A DNA stretch of 64,000 nucleotides, from assembly GCF_004514425.2 (NCBI RefSeq), contig NZ_MYFN02000004.1, positions 62,001-126,000 on the forward strand. The letters run 5' to 3'. The notes under the pieces were generated by a model. That model was not told the origin of the DNA. It worked only from the letters and a program-made list of their open reading frames with translations, and did no database searches. This DNA comes from Shinella sumterensis. GTDB taxonomy: Bacteria > Pseudomonadota > Alphaproteobacteria > Rhizobiales > Rhizobiaceae. This document shows, one piece after another, positions 8,488 to 18,421 of this stretch (positions within the stretch are counted from its first letter, which is position 1; the number at the start of each line of letters is the position of its first letter). Position numbers and translations under genes: made by a program.

Positions 8488-9381
8488 ATGGATAATCGCA
8501 CCGGCGAAATGGAGGTCTTCGTCTCGGCGGCCGAGACGGGCAGCTTCTCGGCGACGGCGCGGCGCCTGAAGCTCACGCCCTCAGCGGTCAGCAAGCTGGT
8601 GACGCGCATCGAGGACCGGCTCGGCACGCGCCTTCTCGTGCGCACCACGCGCTCGCTGCTGCTGACGCCGGAAGGCGAGACCTATCTGGCGCGCGCCCGG
8701 CGCGTGCTGGCGGAAATCGACGAGATGGAGCGGCTGGTCGCGCAGGGCGCGCAGGCCAAGCCGCGCGGCCTGCTGCGCGTCAATGCGACGATCGGGTTCG
8801 GCGAGTGCTACATCATCCCGCTCGTCGGCGAATTCCTCTCGCTCTATCCGGATGTGCGGCTGGAACTGTCGCTCAGCGACGGGCTGATCGATCTCGTGGA
8901 GGAGCGCACGGATATCGCGTTCCGCACCGCACCCATGGCCGATTCATCGCTCAAGGCGCGCAAGCTCCTGGTCAGCCATCGCATCACGGTCGCCACGCCG
9001 GGTTATCTCGCCGTGCACGGCACACCGCAGGTGCCGGCCGATCTCGCGAACCACAACTGCATCACCTTCACCTTCGGGCGTGCGCCGGGCGAATGGCCGT
9101 TCCGCGATCCCGGCACGAGCGCCGTCTATCCCGTGCCGGCGCCGGGCAATGTCATGGCGGCAAGCGGCTCCGTCGCGCGGCTGCTCTGCCTGGAGGGCGT
9201 GGGCATTGCCCGCATCGGCAAGTTCCATGTCGACGGCGACATCGCCGCCGGCCGCCTTGTCGAAGTGCTGGCCGACTACAATCCCGTGCAGGAGGAGCAG
9301 GTGCACGCTGTCTATGTCGGCCACGAGCACCTCGCCGCCCGCATCCGCGCCTTCATCGATTTCCTGGCCGAGAAGATCTGA
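8488..9381 (+). CDS. LysR-family transcriptional regulator
   Basis: 297 residues: N-terminal winged HTH (FVSAAETGSFSATARRLKLT, then SAVSKLVTRIEDRLGTRLL) and a periplasmic-binding-protein-like effector domain from about residue 88. It resembles the large group of regulators that control adjacent MFS/oxidoreductase genes. Three in-frame starts exist (GTG 8461, ATG 8479, ATG 8488). I prefer 8488 because the GTG overlaps the operator palindrome and the domain begins a few residues after 8488. It is divergent from the MFS/aldo-keto reductase operon and very likely controls it. Confidence 0.9.
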   Translation: MDNRTGEMEVFVSAAETGSFSATARRLKLTPSAVSKLVTRIEDRLGTRLLVRTTRSLLLTPEGETYLARARRVLAEIDEMERLVAQGAQAKPRGLLRVNATIGFGECYIIPLVGEFLSLYPDVRLELSLSDGLIDLVEERTDIAFRTAPMADSSLKARKLLVSHRITVATPGYLAVHGTPQVPADLANHNCITFTFGRAPGEWPFRDPGTSAVYPVPAPGNVMAASGSVARLLCLEGVGIARIGKFHVDGDIAAGRLVEVLADYNPVQEEQVHAVYVGHEHLAARIRAFIDFLAEKI

Positions 9382-9387
9382 AGCCGC

Positions 9388-10161
9388 TTACGCCTTGACC
9401 GCGATGACGAACAGCCGCGGAAAGCGTAGCAGACGCCGTCCGTCCGCAAGCGGCGGATAGGCGGCGGCGATACGCCCTTCGTAATCGGCAAGGAAGGCTT
9501 CGTGGTGTTCGGCGGGGATATGCTCGAGATAGCGCCTGAGGCCGGTGCCCTTGACCCATTCCACGATGGCGCCGGCATCGGCCATCGGGTGATTGTAGGC
9601 GGTATGCCACACATCGACGCGCGTGGCCTTGGGCGCAAGCGCATCGAAATAAGCGGCGGGCGGGGGAAGGCGCTTGCGACGCGGCGCGCCGTCGGCAAAT
9701 ACGCTCTGCCAGGGACCGGCCAGCGCGCTTTCCTCCATCAGCCTGTGCGAGGGCTCGTCGAAATTGTCCGGCATCTGCACGGCAAGCACGCCGCCGGGGC
9801 GCAATCCGTCCATCAGCGTTGCCATGAGCGCCAGATGATCCGGCAGCCACTGGAACACGGCATTGGCATAGAGCAGGGCGGCGGGTGCCGGCGGACGCCA
9901 TGTCGCAAGGTCGCATTCGACGAAATCCACGCCCGGCAGGCGCGCCCGGGCCGCCTTCAGCATGTCGGCCGCATTATCGACGCCCTTCACGCCCCGCCCG
10001 GGGAAGCGCTGCACCAGAAGTTCGGTGGAATTGCCCGGGCCGCAGCCGAGATCGTAGACCGTACCCGCCGGCAGATCGACCGGCACCTGGGCCAGAAGGT
10101 CGCGCGCGGGCCGCGTGCGTTCGTCTTCGAATTTCAGGTACTGTGCGGCGGACCAGGCCAT
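9388..10161 (-). CDS. tam: Trans-aconitate 2-methyltransferase
   Basis: 257-residue SAM-dependent methyltransferase that methylates trans-aconitate, the spontaneous isomer of cis-aconitate and an inhibitor of aconitase. Motif I is [10 protein letters not shown] near residue 36, and the family N-terminus [19 protein letters not shown] is intact, as are the internal FQWLPDH and [10 protein letters not shown] stretches. Length is as in E. coli Tam. The ATG at 10161 lies one base after the stop of the upstream haloacid dehalogenase gene, so the two are translationally linked in one operon. Confidence 0.93.
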   Translation of the reverse strand: MAWSAAQYLKFEDERTRPARDLLAQVPVDLPAGTVYDLGCGPGNSTELLVQRFPGRGVKGVDNAADMLKAARARLPGVDFVECDLATWRPPAPAALLYANAVFQWLPDHLALMATLMDGLRPGGVLAVQMPDNFDEPSHRLMEESALAGPWQSVFADGAPRRKRLPPPAAYFDALAPKATRVDVWHTAYNHPMADAGAIVEWVKGTGLRRYLEHIPAEHHEAFLADYEGRIAAAYPPLADGRRLLRFPRLFVIAVKA

Positions 10162-10162
10162 G

Positions 10163-10813
10163 TCAGAGGCTTTCGAGCGAGGGAAGGATGAGCGCGGGGC
10201 CGAGGTCGAAATATTCGTCCGGCATGTCGGCGCGGTTGATCCAGACGGTGCGGAAGCCGAATTTCGTCGCACCCGCAATGTCCCAGCGGTTGGAGGACTG
10301 GAAGGACACGGCATCGGGGTAGAGCCGGTAACTGGTCGTGACGAGATCGTAGACCGCGGGCGCGGTCTTGTAGGTCTTCAGCGCATCGACGGAAAAGATG
10401 TCGTCGATGACGGTGTCGAGCGCGGCGTTCTTCACCGCGGACGCGAGCATGGCGGGCGAACCGTTGGAGAGAATGGCGATGTGCGCGCCCCGGCTCTTCA
10501 GCGCCTTCAGCACCGCCGGCACTTCCGGATAGCAGTCGAGCGTCCAGTAGGCATCGAGCAGCTTCGACCGCAGCGCCGGATCGACGCCGCTGACGCGCTG
10601 GAACGTGTAGTCCAGCGCCTGCTCCGTCAGCTGCCAGAAATCGGCGTAAGCGCCCATCAGCGCGCGCGTCCAGGAATATTCCAGCTGCTTGGCGCGCCAC
10701 ATCTCGGAAAACAGCCGGTAGTCCGGCCCCACGTCTCCCGCATGCCGCCGCACCGCCGCATGCACGTCGAACAGCGTGCCATAGGCATCGAACACATAGG
10801 CGGCATGGGACAT
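10163..10813 (-). CDS. Haloacid dehalogenase, type II
   Basis: 216-residue HAD-superfamily hydrolase of the L-2-haloacid dehalogenase type. The nucleophile is Asp9 in [10 protein letters not shown]; motif II is LSNGSP; the motif III lysine lies in [18 protein letters not shown] is the typical SSNxWD box of type II dehalogenases. It hydrolyses 2-haloalkanoates in characterised members, but chromosomal copies may act on other substrates. ATG at 10813 gives the standard N-terminus; a longer open frame upstream is unconserved. It forms an operon with tam. Confidence 0.92.
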   Translation of the reverse strand: MSHAAYVFDAYGTLFDVHAAVRRHAGDVGPDYRLFSEMWRAKQLEYSWTRALMGAYADFWQLTEQALDYTFQRVSGVDPALRSKLLDAYWTLDCYPEVPAVLKALKSRGAHIAILSNGSPAMLASAVKNAALDTVIDDIFSVDALKTYKTAPAVYDLVTTSYRLYPDAVSFQSSNRWDIAGATKFGFRTVWINRADMPDEYFDLGPALILPSLESL

Positions 10814-10905
10814 GGCAGGCGATTCCCCCGGTTTTCCTCGCTCGCGATTGGCGGTGATTGGCGAGGGAATGTCAATTGCACCGCGGGAGACGCGCTTCCT
10901 TGCAT

Positions 10906-11913
10906 TCAGGGGGAGGCGGAAGCGATCGTCTTCAGCACGTCGATGAAGGCGCTGGTGCGCACACCCGACGGGTTCTGCTTGAGATCGATGGTCTGCGCCA
11001 CGACGAGCCGCTTCGACGGCACGACGGCGATGATCTGCCCGCCGTAACCGGACGCGTAGAAGGCATGCGGTCCCCAGGTATCCCCGGGGAGCGTCCACCA
11101 CATATAGCCATAGCCCTGCCGCATCCGTTTCGCCTGCGAATAGGCCGTCGTCGATTCCCGGACCCATGCCCGCGGAACGATCTGCTTGCCGCCCCACATG
11201 CCGTCGTCAAGGAAAAGCTGGCCGAAACGCGCGGCGTCCCGCGCGCTGAGCCGAAACGGATAGGCCGGGTGCTCGGACACTTTCTCCAGCACATAACGGC
11301 CGTCCCGAAGCGAGAAATCCTCCATGCCGATCGGTCGGGCAATCCGGTTCTGGAAGCTCGCGAAGATGTCTTCCCCGGTTCGCTGCCGGTAGATCGTGCC
11401 AAGCGTGTTGAAATCCCAGTTGTTGTAGAACCAGAAAGACCCCGGCGGATGGCTGCCGCGCTCCGGCCGCCGGCGCTTGATCGCCGCCGTCTCATGGGCG
11501 GCTTTATGATAGATGCCCGATCGCGCCATCAGCAGATCGCGCACCGTCGCCGTTTTCTCCTCTTCTGTGAGGCGGGGCGCGGTGTCGTCGATGCCGAGTT
11601 CGGCAAGCGTGCTCGACAGGTCGATGCGGCCATCGGCGACGGCAATGCCATAGAGCGCGCTGAGCAGGCTTTTGCGCACGGACGCCATGTTGACCTTGCG
11701 CGACGTGTCGCCCCACCGGGCAACGACCCGTCCGTCGTGAACGATCATCAACGCGGTGGGCTTCAGTTTCTCCGCCTGCAGGCGCGCGGCCGCAAGCCGT
11801 TCCACGGACCAGCCGGCAGCGGCCGGATCGACGTCCTCCCACGCCTGGGCGCGGGCTTGCCCCGAGATGAGAACGCTCACGAAAAGCAGGCATGCGACAT
11901 AGCGAGCGAACAT
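10906..11913 (-). CDS. Secreted serine hydrolase (beta-lactamase/DD-peptidase fold)
   Basis: 335 residues with an N-terminal signal peptide (MFARYVACLLFVSVLISGQA, cleavage after ARA). Class C-like motifs: SxxK as Ser78-Val-Arg-Lys81 and a YNN motif (WFYNNWDFN) near residue 167. The KTG-equivalent is replaced by an HAF/SGYGG region near the C-terminus, as in many penicillin-binding-protein-like esterases. ATG 11913 follows a strong GGGAGGGG site. Periplasmic esterase or peptidase activity is more likely than antibiotic hydrolysis. Confidence 0.85.
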   Translation of the reverse strand: MFARYVACLLFVSVLISGQARAQAWEDVDPAAAGWSVERLAAARLQAEKLKPTALMIVHDGRVVARWGDTSRKVNMASVRKSLLSALYGIAVADGRIDLSSTLAELGIDDTAPRLTEEEKTATVRDLLMARSGIYHKAAHETAAIKRRRPERGSHPPGSFWFYNNWDFNTLGTIYRQRTGEDIFASFQNRIARPIGMEDFSLRDGRYVLEKVSEHPAYPFRLSARDAARFGQLFLDDGMWGGKQIVPRAWVRESTTAYSQAKRMRQGYGYMWWTLPGDTWGPHAFYASGYGGQIIAVVPSKRLVVAQTIDLKQNPSGVRTSAFIDVLKTIASASP

Positions 11914-12018
11914 GGCCCCTCCCGTTTTCAACAGGCTGACCATCCAATCATGGCGGCTTTCCGGCTACTGACGCGACTGCCGGCACGCGCGGGATTTTTT
12001 CCGTGAGCAGGCGGTTCT

Positions 12019-12651
12019 TCAGGCCCGCCGCAGGGCGGCCATGTCGCCGCTGCTCAGTGCCGGCAGGTTGGCTTCGATCCTGTCGAGCGGCCAGTCCCAC
12101 CAGGCGAGGCCAAGCAGCTCGTCGATGACGTCGTTCGAATAGCGCATCCGGATGACGGATGCCGGATTTCCGCCGACAACGGCGTAAGGCGGAACATCCC
12201 GGGTAACGACCGAGGCGGCAGCGACGATCGCGCCCGAACCGATATGGACGCCGGGCATGATGGCCGCATTCTGGCCGATCCAGACATCGTGGTCCACGAT
12301 CGTATCTTTGACAGGCAGGTCCTTGTAGCCGAAGGTCTCCGGCTTGAAGATGCGAAACGGATAGGTGGTGAAGCCGGCCATCGGATGGTTGGCGGAACTC
12401 GTGATGAAATAGCTTCCGCGCGCGATCTGAACGAACTTGCCGATCACCAGCCTCTCGCGACATGCGTGCCCGAGATAGGGCGCCAGGATCAAGGCCGTGT
12501 CTTCGCGCCTGCCGGAATGCGTGTAATAGCTGAAGTCGCCGATCTCCATGCGCGGATGATCGATGACGTTCTTCAGGTAAACCGTGTCCCGATAGACGGT
12601 CCCGTCGGGCAGGGTGATGGGATGGATTGCGTCCGCATTAAGGAGCAACAT
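12019..12651 (-). CDS. CatB-related O-acetyltransferase (hexapeptide repeat)
   Basis: 210-residue left-handed beta-helix acetyltransferase of the Vat/CatB (xenobiotic acetyltransferase) group. It shows [12 protein letters not shown] with the catalytic His, [21 protein letters not shown] hexapeptide coils, and [14 protein letters not shown] at the C-terminal end of the helix. Family members inactivate streptogramin A or chloramphenicol, but many chromosomal relatives have other acceptors. ATG 12651 is preceded by AAGGG; upstream in-frame sequence is low-GC and unconserved. Acceptor unknown. Confidence 0.88.
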   Translation of the reverse strand: MLLLNADAIHPITLPDGTVYRDTVYLKNVIDHPRMEIGDFSYYTHSGRREDTALILAPYLGHACRERLVIGKFVQIARGSYFITSSANHPMAGFTTYPFRIFKPETFGYKDLPVKDTIVDHDVWIGQNAAIMPGVHIGSGAIVAAASVVTRDVPPYAVVGGNPASVIRMRYSNDVIDELLGLAWWDWPLDRIEANLPALSSGDMAALRRA

Positions 12652-12828
12652 CAAGGCCCTTTTCGAGGGGATCGACAATATTCCTGCTATACCGCCAAAT
12701 CCAGGCTGCCGCCCTGAGGATTTCCATAAGAGGTTTGGAGCAAGTCCAAAAATTCCGAATTGGCTCAATCCAGCCGCAGCAGCGTTCGGCCTAAAGACGA
12801 CGCTAGCCTTATTGCTCGCCTTGAAAGG

Positions 12829-13137
12829 CTACTTCCAAAACCGGTCGAGAAGGAAAATCAGAGCAAATGCGGAATATGAGAGGCCGATACTGCAAAAAAG
12901 CGCTATCCGCAGCCGCTTGAAGCGACTTTCAACAAGGAAGGCGTTGAAGCGAGAGAATTGCAAAGCGTTGCGCTCCCCCCGGGACAGACTCTTTTCTTTC
13001 GAGCCTGTTAAAAGCGAACTGGTGCGGGAGAGGAGGAGCATGATGACGATAATCATGCTCACGACGCCAAGAAAAAAGAGTGGCATCAAAAGGTATAATA
13101 TAATTTGCGAAGCGACCGTTTGCTCTTCCAAATGCAT
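12829..13137 (-). CDS. Small two-helix membrane protein, unknown
   Basis: 102 residues. Two strongly hydrophobic segments (about residues 12-36 and 79-97) flank a basic, Ser-rich loop (SSLLTGSKEKSLSRGERN). AGGTGG precedes the ATG at 13137. I do not recognise the family. Base composition here is about 50% G+C, clearly below the neighbours, and the 12652-12828 and 13138-13358 flanks contain no other gene I can support, so this may be a recently acquired or poorly constrained gene. Confidence 0.55.
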   Translation of the reverse strand: MHLEEQTVASQIILYLLMPLFFLGVVSMIIVIMLLLSRTSSLLTGSKEKSLSRGERNALQFSRFNAFLVESRFKRLRIALFCSIGLSYSAFALIFLLDRFWK

Positions 13138-13358
13138 GTGAATGCCACCTGAATGGGTAAATATCTTATCTCTACCGCTTCTGGATTAATATGAAATGAG
13201 CGAGCGCTTGTCTCCTGTCGGCGCACGTTGCCCGCCCCGACCGCGTTCAACAGCATCCGTCATCGTACAGCCGTGAGGCTTGGCCCTTCGCCGGGTCTCC
13301 TCTCGAAGTAGCCCCTCCGGGCACGCGATGGCGGGTGCGGCAGGCAAATATTATTCCC

Positions 13359-14399
<1,041 letters not shown>

Positions 14400-14580
14400 G
14401 GCTGTCTCCTTTTGCCCTCTATCGCATGCGCTCCGCGGCCTCTCAATCGCGCCACCCATGATAAGACCTGATGCACCTATTCAACATCTTGAATGGACAA
14501 GCGGCCTGCACTGTCAGAAGTCAGTCGGGCTTGACCGGCCCGGCCGGTCCGGCCTTGATGGGCGAAAAGGAGTTTTCAAA

Positions 14581-15462
14581 ATGCCAGTCGATACCTCACC
14601 GCGCTCGACGACCTGGACCTTCGTGGACGGCGAATGGATTTCGGGCAACCCGCCGCTCATCGGCCCCACCTCGCATGCCATGTGGCTCGGCTCGACCGTG
14701 TTCGACGGCGCACGCTGGTTCGACGGCATCGCGCCGGATCTCGACCTGCATTGCCAGCGCGTCAACCGCTCGGCGCAGGCGCTGGGCCTCAAGGCGACCG
14801 TGTCGGCCGAGGAGATCGAGGCGCTGTCGTGGGAAGGCGTGAAGCGGTTCGACGGCAGGACGGCCATCTACATCAAGCCGATGTACTGGGCCGAGCACGG
14901 TTCGTTCAGCGTCGTGGCGCCCGACGCGGAATCGACCCGCTTCGCGCTCTGCCTGTTCGAGGCGCCGATGGGCGATCCGAAGGCGGCCTCGTCGCTCACG
15001 GTCTCGCCCTTCCGCCGCCCGACGCTGGAATGCATGCCGACGGATGCCAAGGCCGGCTGCCTTTACCCGAACAATGCCCGCATGCTGGTGGAGGCCCGCA
15101 AGCGCGGCTTCGACAATGCGCTGGTGCGCGACATGCTGGGCAATGTCGCCGAGACCGCATCGTCCAACATCTTCATGGTGCGCGACGGCGTCGTCTTCAC
15201 GCCGGCCTCCAACCGCACCTTCCTCGCCGGCATCACGCGCTCGCGCGTCATCGGCCTGCTGCGGGAAGCGGGTTTCGACGTGATCGAGAGCGCGCTGACG
15301 CTCGCCGATTTCCAGGCCGCCGACGAGATCTTCACCTCCGGCAACTATTCCAAGGTCGTGCCCGTCACGCGCCTCGATGACCGCGACCTCCAGCCCGGCT
15401 CCATCACCGCCAAGGCCCGCGACCTCTATTTCGACTGGGCGCATTCCAACGGCGATGCCTGA
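14581..15462 (+). CDS. Class IV aminotransferase (branched-chain type)
   Basis: 293-residue PLP enzyme of fold type IV. The PLP lysine is Lys157 in PTDAKAGCLYPNNA, followed by the conserved ETASSNIFMV and FLAGITRSRVI stretches. Rhizobial members are usually annotated as branched-chain amino acid aminotransferases, but this subgroup also includes beta-aminotransferase-like and D-amino acid enzymes. AAAAGGAG precedes ATG 14581; the frame open further upstream is not conserved. A perfect hairpin terminator follows the stop by six bases. Confidence 0.88.
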   Translation: MPVDTSPRSTTWTFVDGEWISGNPPLIGPTSHAMWLGSTVFDGARWFDGIAPDLDLHCQRVNRSAQALGLKATVSAEEIEALSWEGVKRFDGRTAIYIKPMYWAEHGSFSVVAPDAESTRFALCLFEAPMGDPKAASSLTVSPFRRPTLECMPTDAKAGCLYPNNARMLVEARKRGFDNALVRDMLGNVAETASSNIFMVRDGVVFTPASNRTFLAGITRSRVIGLLREAGFDVIESALTLADFQAADEIFTSGNYSKVVPVTRLDDRDLQPGSITAKARDLYFDWAHSNGDA

Positions 15463-15468
15463 ACGACG

Positions 15469-15492
15469 AGAGCCGGTCGAAAGACCGGCTCT
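15469..15492 (+). terminator. Hairpin after aminotransferase gene
   Basis: AGAGCCGGTC and GACCGGCTCT form a perfect 10-bp stem closed by a GAAA tetraloop, six bases after the stop codon. There is only a weak T stretch after it. It also faces the end of the convergent 15518 gene and may act for both. Confidence 0.7.
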
Positions 15493-15517
15493 GCTGCATG
15501 CGGATGTCTGTCGGGCG

Positions 15518-15910
15518 TCACTCCTGCCCGGCCGGGTCCTGCGTGGTGTTGTCGCCGGTTTCGGCCTTCTTCTCGGCCGCTGCGGCGCGCTCGCTTTCGC
15601 GCACCACATGCAGGAAGTCCGCGGTGATCGGCGGCGACATCTCGACCGTCTTCTTCTGCTTGTCGTAGATGCAGACATAGGTGATCTGGCTCTTGGCCTC
15701 CGGCGACAGGCCCTCGATTGCCGCGATGCCGTAGGATTCCGTGCCGGTCGGCTCCACGAAGACCGTCGGCGTTCCGAGCGCTTCCGGCAGGCTCGCCAGG
15801 CAGCTTTTCTCCACATCCGCGCGGAATTCCTCCCAGGCCTCGGGCGAGGAGGCGTGCGCCAGCGGGGCGGTGAGGGAAAGGGCGATCAGGGCAAGGGGAA
15901 GGGCGCGCAT
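15518..15910 (-). CDS. Hypothetical periplasmic protein
   Basis: 130 residues with a clear signal peptide (MRALPLALIALSLTAPLAHA). The mature part has two cysteines (CLASLPEAL and TYVCIYDKQ) that could form a disulfide, and a charged Ala/Glu-rich C-terminus. Family not recognised; similar small secreted proteins are common in rhizobia. Its 207-base upstream region is shared with the divergent superoxide dismutase gene. Confidence 0.75.
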   Translation of the reverse strand: MRALPLALIALSLTAPLAHASSPEAWEEFRADVEKSCLASLPEALGTPTVFVEPTGTESYGIAAIEGLSPEAKSQITYVCIYDKQKKTVEMSPPITADFLHVVRESERAAAAEKKAETGDNTTQDPAGQE

Positions 15911-16117
15911 GGCAGGCTCCGTGTTGCGGTGAGGGGCGAAATGTCCCGAATCGGAATTCGTTCCGCTTCATCATTGATCTGACAGGCAAAAACGAAAGGA
16001 TTTTGTCGAAGGTCGGGAAAATTTGGGAACCGGGCGGGTTGCCTCTTCCGGTTGCCGCTCCTATGTTCCGCTCACGGATTTCCTTGAAAAATTCCGTCGC
16101 CAAGAGGAGACATCACC

Positions 16118-16720
16118 ATGGCTTTCGAACTTCCGCCGCTTCCCTACGATTACGATGCGCTTGCGCCCTTCATGTCGCGCGAAACGCTCGAATATCACCA
16201 CGACAAGCACCACAAGGCCTATGTCGACAACGGCAACAAGCTGGCGGAAGAAGCCGGCCTCGCCGACCTCTCGCTGGAAGAGATCGTCAAGAAGTCCTAC
16301 GGCACCAACCAGGGCCTCTTCAACAATGCCGGCCAGCACTACAACCACGTCCATTTCTGGAAGTGGCTGAAGAAGGACGGCGGCGGCAAGAGCCTGCCGG
16401 GCGCCCTGCAGAAGGCCATCGACAGCGATCTCGGCGGCTATGACAAGTTCAAGGCCGACTTCATCGCCGCCGGCACCACGCAGTTCGGCTCGGGCTGGGC
16501 CTGGCTCTCCGTCAAGGACGGCAAGCTCGCCATCTCCAAGACCCCGAACGGCGAAAACCCGCTGGTCCACGGCGCAGAGCCGATCCTCGGCGTCGACGTA
16601 TGGGAACACTCCTACTACATCGACTACCGCAACGCCCGCCCGAAGTACCTCGAAGCCTTCGTCGACAGCCTGATCAACTGGGACTACGTCCTGGAGCGCT
16701 ACGAAGCCGCCACGAAGTAA
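16118..16720 (+). CDS. sodB: Superoxide dismutase (Fe/Mn)
   Basis: 200-residue cytosolic enzyme converting superoxide to hydrogen peroxide and oxygen. The metal ligands are visible: a His in YHHDKHHKAY (residues 26-32), a His in AGQHYNHVHFW (74-79), and Asp160 and His164 in GVDVWEHSYY. The N-terminal MAFELPPLPYDYDALAPFMS is typical of alphaproteobacterial SODs; the Gly/Gln signature does not firmly separate iron from manganese use. GAGGAG precedes the ATG, and a strong intrinsic terminator follows. Confidence 0.95.
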   Translation: MAFELPPLPYDYDALAPFMSRETLEYHHDKHHKAYVDNGNKLAEEAGLADLSLEEIVKKSYGTNQGLFNNAGQHYNHVHFWKWLKKDGGGKSLPGALQKAIDSDLGGYDKFKADFIAAGTTQFGSGWAWLSVKDGKLAISKTPNGENPLVHGAEPILGVDVWEHSYYIDYRNARPKYLEAFVDSLINWDYVLERYEAATK

Positions 16721-16744
16721 TTTTCGCGCACAGTGGAATTTCGG

Positions 16745-16775
16745 AAACCCCGGTCGGAAACGACCGGGGTTTTTG
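16745..16775 (+). terminator. Intrinsic terminator of superoxide dismutase gene
   Basis: AAACCCCGGTCG and CGACCGGGGTTT pair perfectly around a GAAA loop and run into TTTTTGTTG. This is a textbook Rho-independent terminator. Confidence 0.92.
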
Positions 16776-16841
16776 TTGTCCTGTGTTCGTCCTGCGCGTC
16801 ATTCATACGGCGCGGGACTGGCCGTCCGGCGAATGGCCGGA

Positions 16842-17552
16842 CTAAGTGGACGTCTTCTGGCCCTCCGCCCACCCGGCGATCCACAATTGCCTGAGCCCAT
16901 CCCCTTCGCTGCGGAAATACGCCCCGGTCCTCTCGCAGGCCTCCACCCGGTCGGCGCGGAAGTTGCGGATGGCCTGGCGCAGTTCGCACCAGGCGACAAT
17001 GTTGGCCGTCTCCGAATAGTAGATGAGGGCGATGGGGCGGATGGTGCGCTCTGTGGCGCGGGCATATTCATCGCGGTAATCGATCAGCAATTTCTCTTCG
17101 TCACGGATGGCCCGGCGCACGGTGGCGAGGTCGATGCCCTCGGGCTGGCGCGGCACGCTGCCCCAGGCATGCAGCGCGCGGGCCGAGAGCGTGTGGCGCA
17201 GCGGCGGTGGCACGGCGCCGGCAATCTTGTCGGCGACGCGGCCGGCGGCGACTTTCAGCTCCGTGTCGCCGGTGCGCTCCAGCAGCGCCAGCGCCAGCAC
17301 GATCGCCTCCGTCTCCTCGATGGAAAACATCAGCGGCGGCAGGTCGAAGCCGGGGCGCAGGATGTAGCCGATGCCGCGCTCGCCCTCGACGGGCACGCGC
17401 ATCGCCTGAAGGGCTGCGATGTCGCGATAGATCGAGCGCACCGTCACCTCCAGCCGGGCGGCGATCTCGGCGGCGGTAACGGGCAAGCGGGCGAGCCGCA
17501 ATATCTGGATGATCTCGAACAGCCGCGAGGCCTTGCGCATCGGTTTCTCCAT
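16842..17552 (-). CDS. YafY-type HTH/WYL transcriptional regulator
   Basis: 236 residues: N-terminal HTH (LPVTAAEIAARLEVTVRSIY, then RDIAALQA) and a WYL domain covering roughly residues 130-220 (LLIDYRDEYARATERTIRPI and IVAWCELRQAIRNFRADRV). WYL proteins are ligand-sensing repressors or activators. Two ATGs are possible (17552, 17540); a GTG at 17564 would lie inside the operator and is less likely. It is divergent from the LysE-type exporter at 17662, and a perfect inverted repeat between them marks autoregulation and control of the exporter. Confidence 0.88.
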   Translation of the reverse strand: MEKPMRKASRLFEIIQILRLARLPVTAAEIAARLEVTVRSIYRDIAALQAMRVPVEGERGIGYILRPGFDLPPLMFSIEETEAIVLALALLERTGDTELKVAAGRVADKIAGAVPPPLRHTLSARALHAWGSVPRQPEGIDLATVRRAIRDEEKLLIDYRDEYARATERTIRPIALIYYSETANIVAWCELRQAIRNFRADRVEACERTGAYFRSEGDGLRQLWIAGWAEGQKTST

Positions 17553-17554
17553 CA

Positions 17555-17578
17555 CAACTGACACATCCCTGTCAGTTG
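17555..17578. promoter_or_regulatory. WYL-regulator operator (9-bp inverted repeat)
   Basis: CAACTGACA and TGTCAGTTG are perfect inverted repeats separated by CATCCC, abutting the start of the WYL regulator. The half-site CAACTGACA recurs exactly at 17654-17662, where its final A is the first base of the exporter start codon. That spacing suggests cooperative control of both divergent genes. Confidence 0.75.
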
Positions 17579-17661
17579 GCTTCCGTTATAGCACGGACCA
17601 AGCGCTTGAAACAAAAGGCAGCATAGGGCCGCCGCGCGGAAAACGGCAACGGACAACTGAC

Positions 17662-18297
17662 ATGACCTACAGCGAAAACCTCTGGCTCTTCTTCCTGCTC
17701 GTGTCGGGCATCATCATCGTGCCGGGCACGGACATGGTCTTCGTCATGGCGAGCTCCCTCTCAGGCGGGCGCAAGGCCGGGCTGTCGGCCACCTTCGGCA
17801 TCATGGCGGGCGGGCTGGTGCACACGCTCTATGCCGCACTCGGCGTCGGCGTGCTGCTGCATTTCGCGCCGCAGCTCTTCAATATCCTGCTGGTCGCCGG
17901 CGCGCTCTATGTCGCCTGGATCGGCTGGCAGCTGTTTCGAAGCGCCATCGTCATCGATTCCGTCGATGGCATCGACCGGCGCGGTCTCGTCACCCGCTTC
18001 CGCCAGGGCGCGCTGACGAGCCTGATGAACCCGAAAGCCTATCTCTTCATGCTCGCCGTCTTCCCGCAGTTCCTGCGCCCGGAATTCGGCCCCGTCTGGC
18101 GGCAGGCGACCGTCATGCTGCTGGTCATCTGGGTAACGCAGCTTGCGGTCTATGGCGGGCTGGCGCTGGCGGCGGCCCGCAGCCGCGATGCGCTGACCGG
18201 CAACCCGGCGGTCACGCGCTTCATCGGCCGGGCGGCGGGCGTGCTCCTGGTCGTCATTGCCGTCGTTACCCTGTGGCGGGGATGGGGCAGCGTCTGA
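17662..18297 (+). CDS. LysE/RhtB-family exporter
   Basis: 211-residue inner-membrane protein with about six hydrophobic segments and the LysE-family N-terminal signature (IIIVPGTDMVFVMASSLSGG, then RKAGLSATFGI). The family exports amino acids and related small molecules. ATG 17662 is used because the frame open further upstream overlaps the operator and is unconserved; there is no strong ribosome-binding site, and a copy of the regulator half-site covers the translation start. It is divergent from the WYL regulator that probably controls it. Confidence 0.9.
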   Translation: MTYSENLWLFFLLVSGIIIVPGTDMVFVMASSLSGGRKAGLSATFGIMAGGLVHTLYAALGVGVLLHFAPQLFNILLVAGALYVAWIGWQLFRSAIVIDSVDGIDRRGLVTRFRQGALTSLMNPKAYLFMLAVFPQFLRPEFGPVWRQATVMLLVIWVTQLAVYGGLALAAARSRDALTGNPAVTRFIGRAAGVLLVVIAVVTLWRGWGSV

Positions 18298-18421
18298 TCC
18301 AAAAGGATTTCGGCCGTCAAAAAGATTTTACTTTCATGCGGTTCGCAAAATGCCATCATGCCGGCGCTAGCGTAAACCGGCGGCGTGGAATCAACCCGCC
18401 GCCAAGGATCGGGAGAACGCG

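Noticed and set aside
16029-16056. GGAAC...CGGTT upstream of sodB as an EcfG promoter
   Set aside because: The -10 box lacks CGTT at the right distance (N18 then CGGTT), so it does not fit the consensus.
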